NCBI GenBank assembly: GCA_031296325.1
Contig: JARLFY010000001.1
Location: 1-50,484, forward strand
DNA length: 50,484 nt
From: Acidobacteriaceae bacterium
GTDB lineage: Bacteria; Acidobacteriota; Terriglobia; Terriglobales; Acidobacteriaceae
Direction: 5' to 3'
Position numbers and translations under genes: made by a program. Numbering within the stretch: position 1 is the stretch's first letter; the number at the start of each line of letters is the position of its first letter. A model generated the notes under the pieces. It saw only the letters and a program-made list of their open reading frames with translations. It made no database searches and had not been told where the DNA came from. This document shows positions 49,319-50,484 of this stretch, in pieces.

Positions 49319-50484
49319 ATGAAGAAGATGCGTGCGGTTGGGGTTTTGCTGGCGTGGGTCGCGATGGCGGCGACTCTGGGAACGGCGGTTGGACAGACGG
49401 TTGCTGCGGATGGAAAAGCGGATTCCTCCGCTTCGCTGCGGAATGACAAACAAAAAACGGCGGGCGGAAAACAAACAGCGGCAGCGGGCGAGAAACAAAC
49501 GGCGGTGGGACAGTCAGCGGCGGCGAAGAGGCCGATGACCTTTGCCGATCTGATGGCGATGAGGCGCGTGAGCGATCCGCAGATCTCGCCCAGCGGTAAG
49601 TGGGTGATGTTCTCGGTGACGGATGTGTCGCTGGAGAAGAACACGAAGGTCAATCATCTTTGGGTGGTGCCTTTGGCTGGAGGCGAGAGAAAGACACCGA
49701 CGGAGATTCTGAGCGGAGTTCAGAATGACGCTTCCCAAAAGGGTGGTGGCCGGGAGCGGCAGGTGACGTTCGGGACGGGCGAGTCGTTTGGGCGTTTCTC
49801 GCCGAATGGGAAGTTTGTGTCGTTTACGGGCGCGCCGACCAAGGACGATCCGGTGAGCCGGATTGTGATTGCGACCTGGGATGAGGCGACGGGAACGCTT
49901 GGGGTGGGACGGACGCTGCAAGCGGTGAGTGGCGACGCGGATGGGGCGATCTGGTCACCGGATTCGCGGCATTTTTTGTTTACGACGCAGGTCTATCCCG
50001 AGTGCAGCGTGAAGGGTGGAAAAACAACGACAGAGATTCTGACCGGAGGTCAGAATGACGCTTCTGGTGGGGGTAAGTGGGCCGGATTAGAGCCAGCTTC
50101 GTGGGTGGAAGAGGATGCCTGCGACAAGGCGAAGGATGAGGCGGCGGAGAAGAGTCCGGTGAAGGGGCAGGTCTGGGATGCGCTGTTTTATCGGCATTGG
50201 GATCACTACATGGGGGCGAAGCGGACGCATATTATCGAGGCGGATTTCTCGCTGGATGGAGCGAACCCGCGCGATCTGACTCCGGCGAGTGCGGTGGGGG
50301 ATGCGGAGACGCCGACGTGGATGTTGGGTGGGCCGCTGGAGTATGCGTGGGCTCCCGACTCGAAGGAGATCGCCTATGTGACCAACCTCGATAAGGTTCC
50401 GGCGGCAAGCACGAATAACGATGTGTTTACTTTGCGATTAGATGAGCCGGGGGCCAAGGCGGTGAAGGTCTCCACCTCGCCGGG
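49319..50484 (+). CDS. S9-type (DPP IV/prolyl oligopeptidase-like) peptidase, 5' part only
   Basis: The first 388 codons of a secreted peptidase, cut by the window edge. Signal peptide KKMRAVGVLLAWVAMAATLG..AVGQ. From about residue 70 the propeller shows RPMTFADLMAMRRVSDPQIS, PSGKWVMFSVTDVSLEKNTK, and SPDSRHFLFTTQ; the catalytic domain is beyond the edge. Three repeat-derived segments interrupt it in frame: a family B copy at 49413-49451 (ADSSASLRNDK, followed by a Lys/Gln/Ala-rich spacer) and two short hairpin copies at 49702-49735 (TEILSGVQNDAS) and 50032-50065 (TEILTGGQNDAS). No ribosome site is clear before ATG 49319. The first residues and the propeller sequence support a true gene. Confidence 0.8.
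   Translation, partial: MKKMRAVGVLLAWVAMAATLGTAVGQTVAADGKADSSASLRNDKQKTAGGKQTAAAGEKQTAVGQSAAAKRPMTFADLMAMRRVSDPQISPSGKWVMFSVTDVSLEKNTKVNHLWVVPLAGGERKTPTEILSGVQNDASQKGGGRERQVTFGTGESFGRFSPNGKFVSFTGAPTKDDPVSRIVIATWDEATGTLGVGRTLQAVSGDADGAIWSPDSRHFLFTTQVYPECSVKGGKTTTEILTGGQNDASGGGKWAGLEPASWVEEDACDKAKDEAAEKSPVKGQVWDALFYRHWDHYMGAKRTHIIEADFSLDGANPRDLTPASAVGDAETPTWMLGGPLEYAWAPDSKEIAYVTNLDKVPAASTNNDVFTLRLDEPGAKAVKVSTSP
49413..49451 (+). repeat. Family B repeat inside the S9-type peptidase gene
   Basis: AAAAGCGGATTCCTCCGCTT, then CGCTGCGGAATGACAAAC, in frame in the N-terminal spacer. Confidence 0.92.
49702..49735 (+). repeat. Short family A-like hairpin in the S9-type gene (copy 1)
   Basis: ATTCTGAGC GGA GTTCAGAAT followed by GACGCTTCC. 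In frame as EILSGVQNDAS. Confidence 0.85.
50032..50065 (+). repeat. Short family A-like hairpin in the S9-type gene (copy 2)
   Basis: ATTCTGACC GGA GGTCAGAAT followed by GACGCTTCT; a fully paired 9-bp stem. In frame as EILTGGQNDAS. Confidence 0.85.

Noticed and set aside
1..50484. CRISPR arrays, prophage, integrative elements
   Set aside because: No regularly spaced direct repeats with unique spacers, no cas, integrase, terminase or transposase genes were seen; the dispersed palindromes are not array-like.

Overview
The window looks like chromosomal DNA of an acidobacterium of the class Terriglobia (Granulicella/Edaphobacter/Terriglobus-like). This is inferred from high GC, the kinds of genes present and their arrangement, and the many copies of short intergenic repeats whose translations read ...ILRSAQNDN or CHSERSEES; no 16S rRNA gene is present to confirm it. 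No tRNA, rRNA, CRISPR, integrase, transposase or phage gene was seen. Housekeeping genes dominate, mixed with a plant-polysaccharide (pectin) pathway.

Layout. 0.2-4.3 kb: rimO, an alpha-glucan phosphorylase and a small membrane protein (all minus). 4.3-5.9 kb: remains of a broken membrane-protein gene, then an acyltransferase. 5.9-10.6 kb (minus): relA/spoT, tgt and a secreted protein. 10.9-12.5 kb: trpG/pabA and a FecR-like secreted protein. 12.6-15.6 kb: a family 2 glycosyltransferase and ilvD. 16-20 kb: the uronate genes eda, kdgK, kduI (minus) facing kduD (plus). 20-25 kb: small hypothetical genes, a VOC protein, a family 9 glycosyltransferase and a BON-domain/glycine-zipper protein. 25.2-27.0 kb: a GH28 pectinase-like enzyme. 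27-32.4 kb: a partial division/cell-wall cluster mraY-(small membrane gene)-murD-ftsW-murG. 32.4-36.7 kb: dapD, then an A/T-richer patch with a secreted protein whose reading frame runs through nine AACG repeats and an oligogalacturonate lyase (PL22), then a PEP-CTERM protein. 36.9-41.7 kb (minus): rarA, a MacB/FtsX-type permease, coaBC and a DUF4337 protein. 42-45.3 kb: an outer-membrane-like protein and the rpsP-KH-rimM-trmD translation operon. 45.6-50.5 kb: a RecQ helicase with two HRDC domains, a secreted protein, and the start of an S9-type peptidase cut by the right edge.

Pectin pathway. GH28 and PL22 would cut polygalacturonate and oligogalacturonides; KduI and KduD convert the 4,5-unsaturated-uronate product to 2-keto-3-deoxygluconate; KdgK phosphorylates it and Eda splits KDPG to pyruvate and glyceraldehyde-3-phosphate. 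The enzymatic route is therefore almost complete within 20 kb, but it is split into three separate blocks.

The most unusual signals are: (1) a tetranucleotide (AACG)9 tract inside the 5' coding part of a secreted-protein gene, where gain or loss of one unit leads directly to a stop codon (a candidate phase-variable locus); (2) short palindromic repeats, mostly intergenic, that are also found in frame inside tgt, murD, an S9 peptidase gene and the 5' end of a FecR-like gene; and (3) some of these repeats sit inside larger units with terminal inverted repeats, resembling miniature mobile elements.
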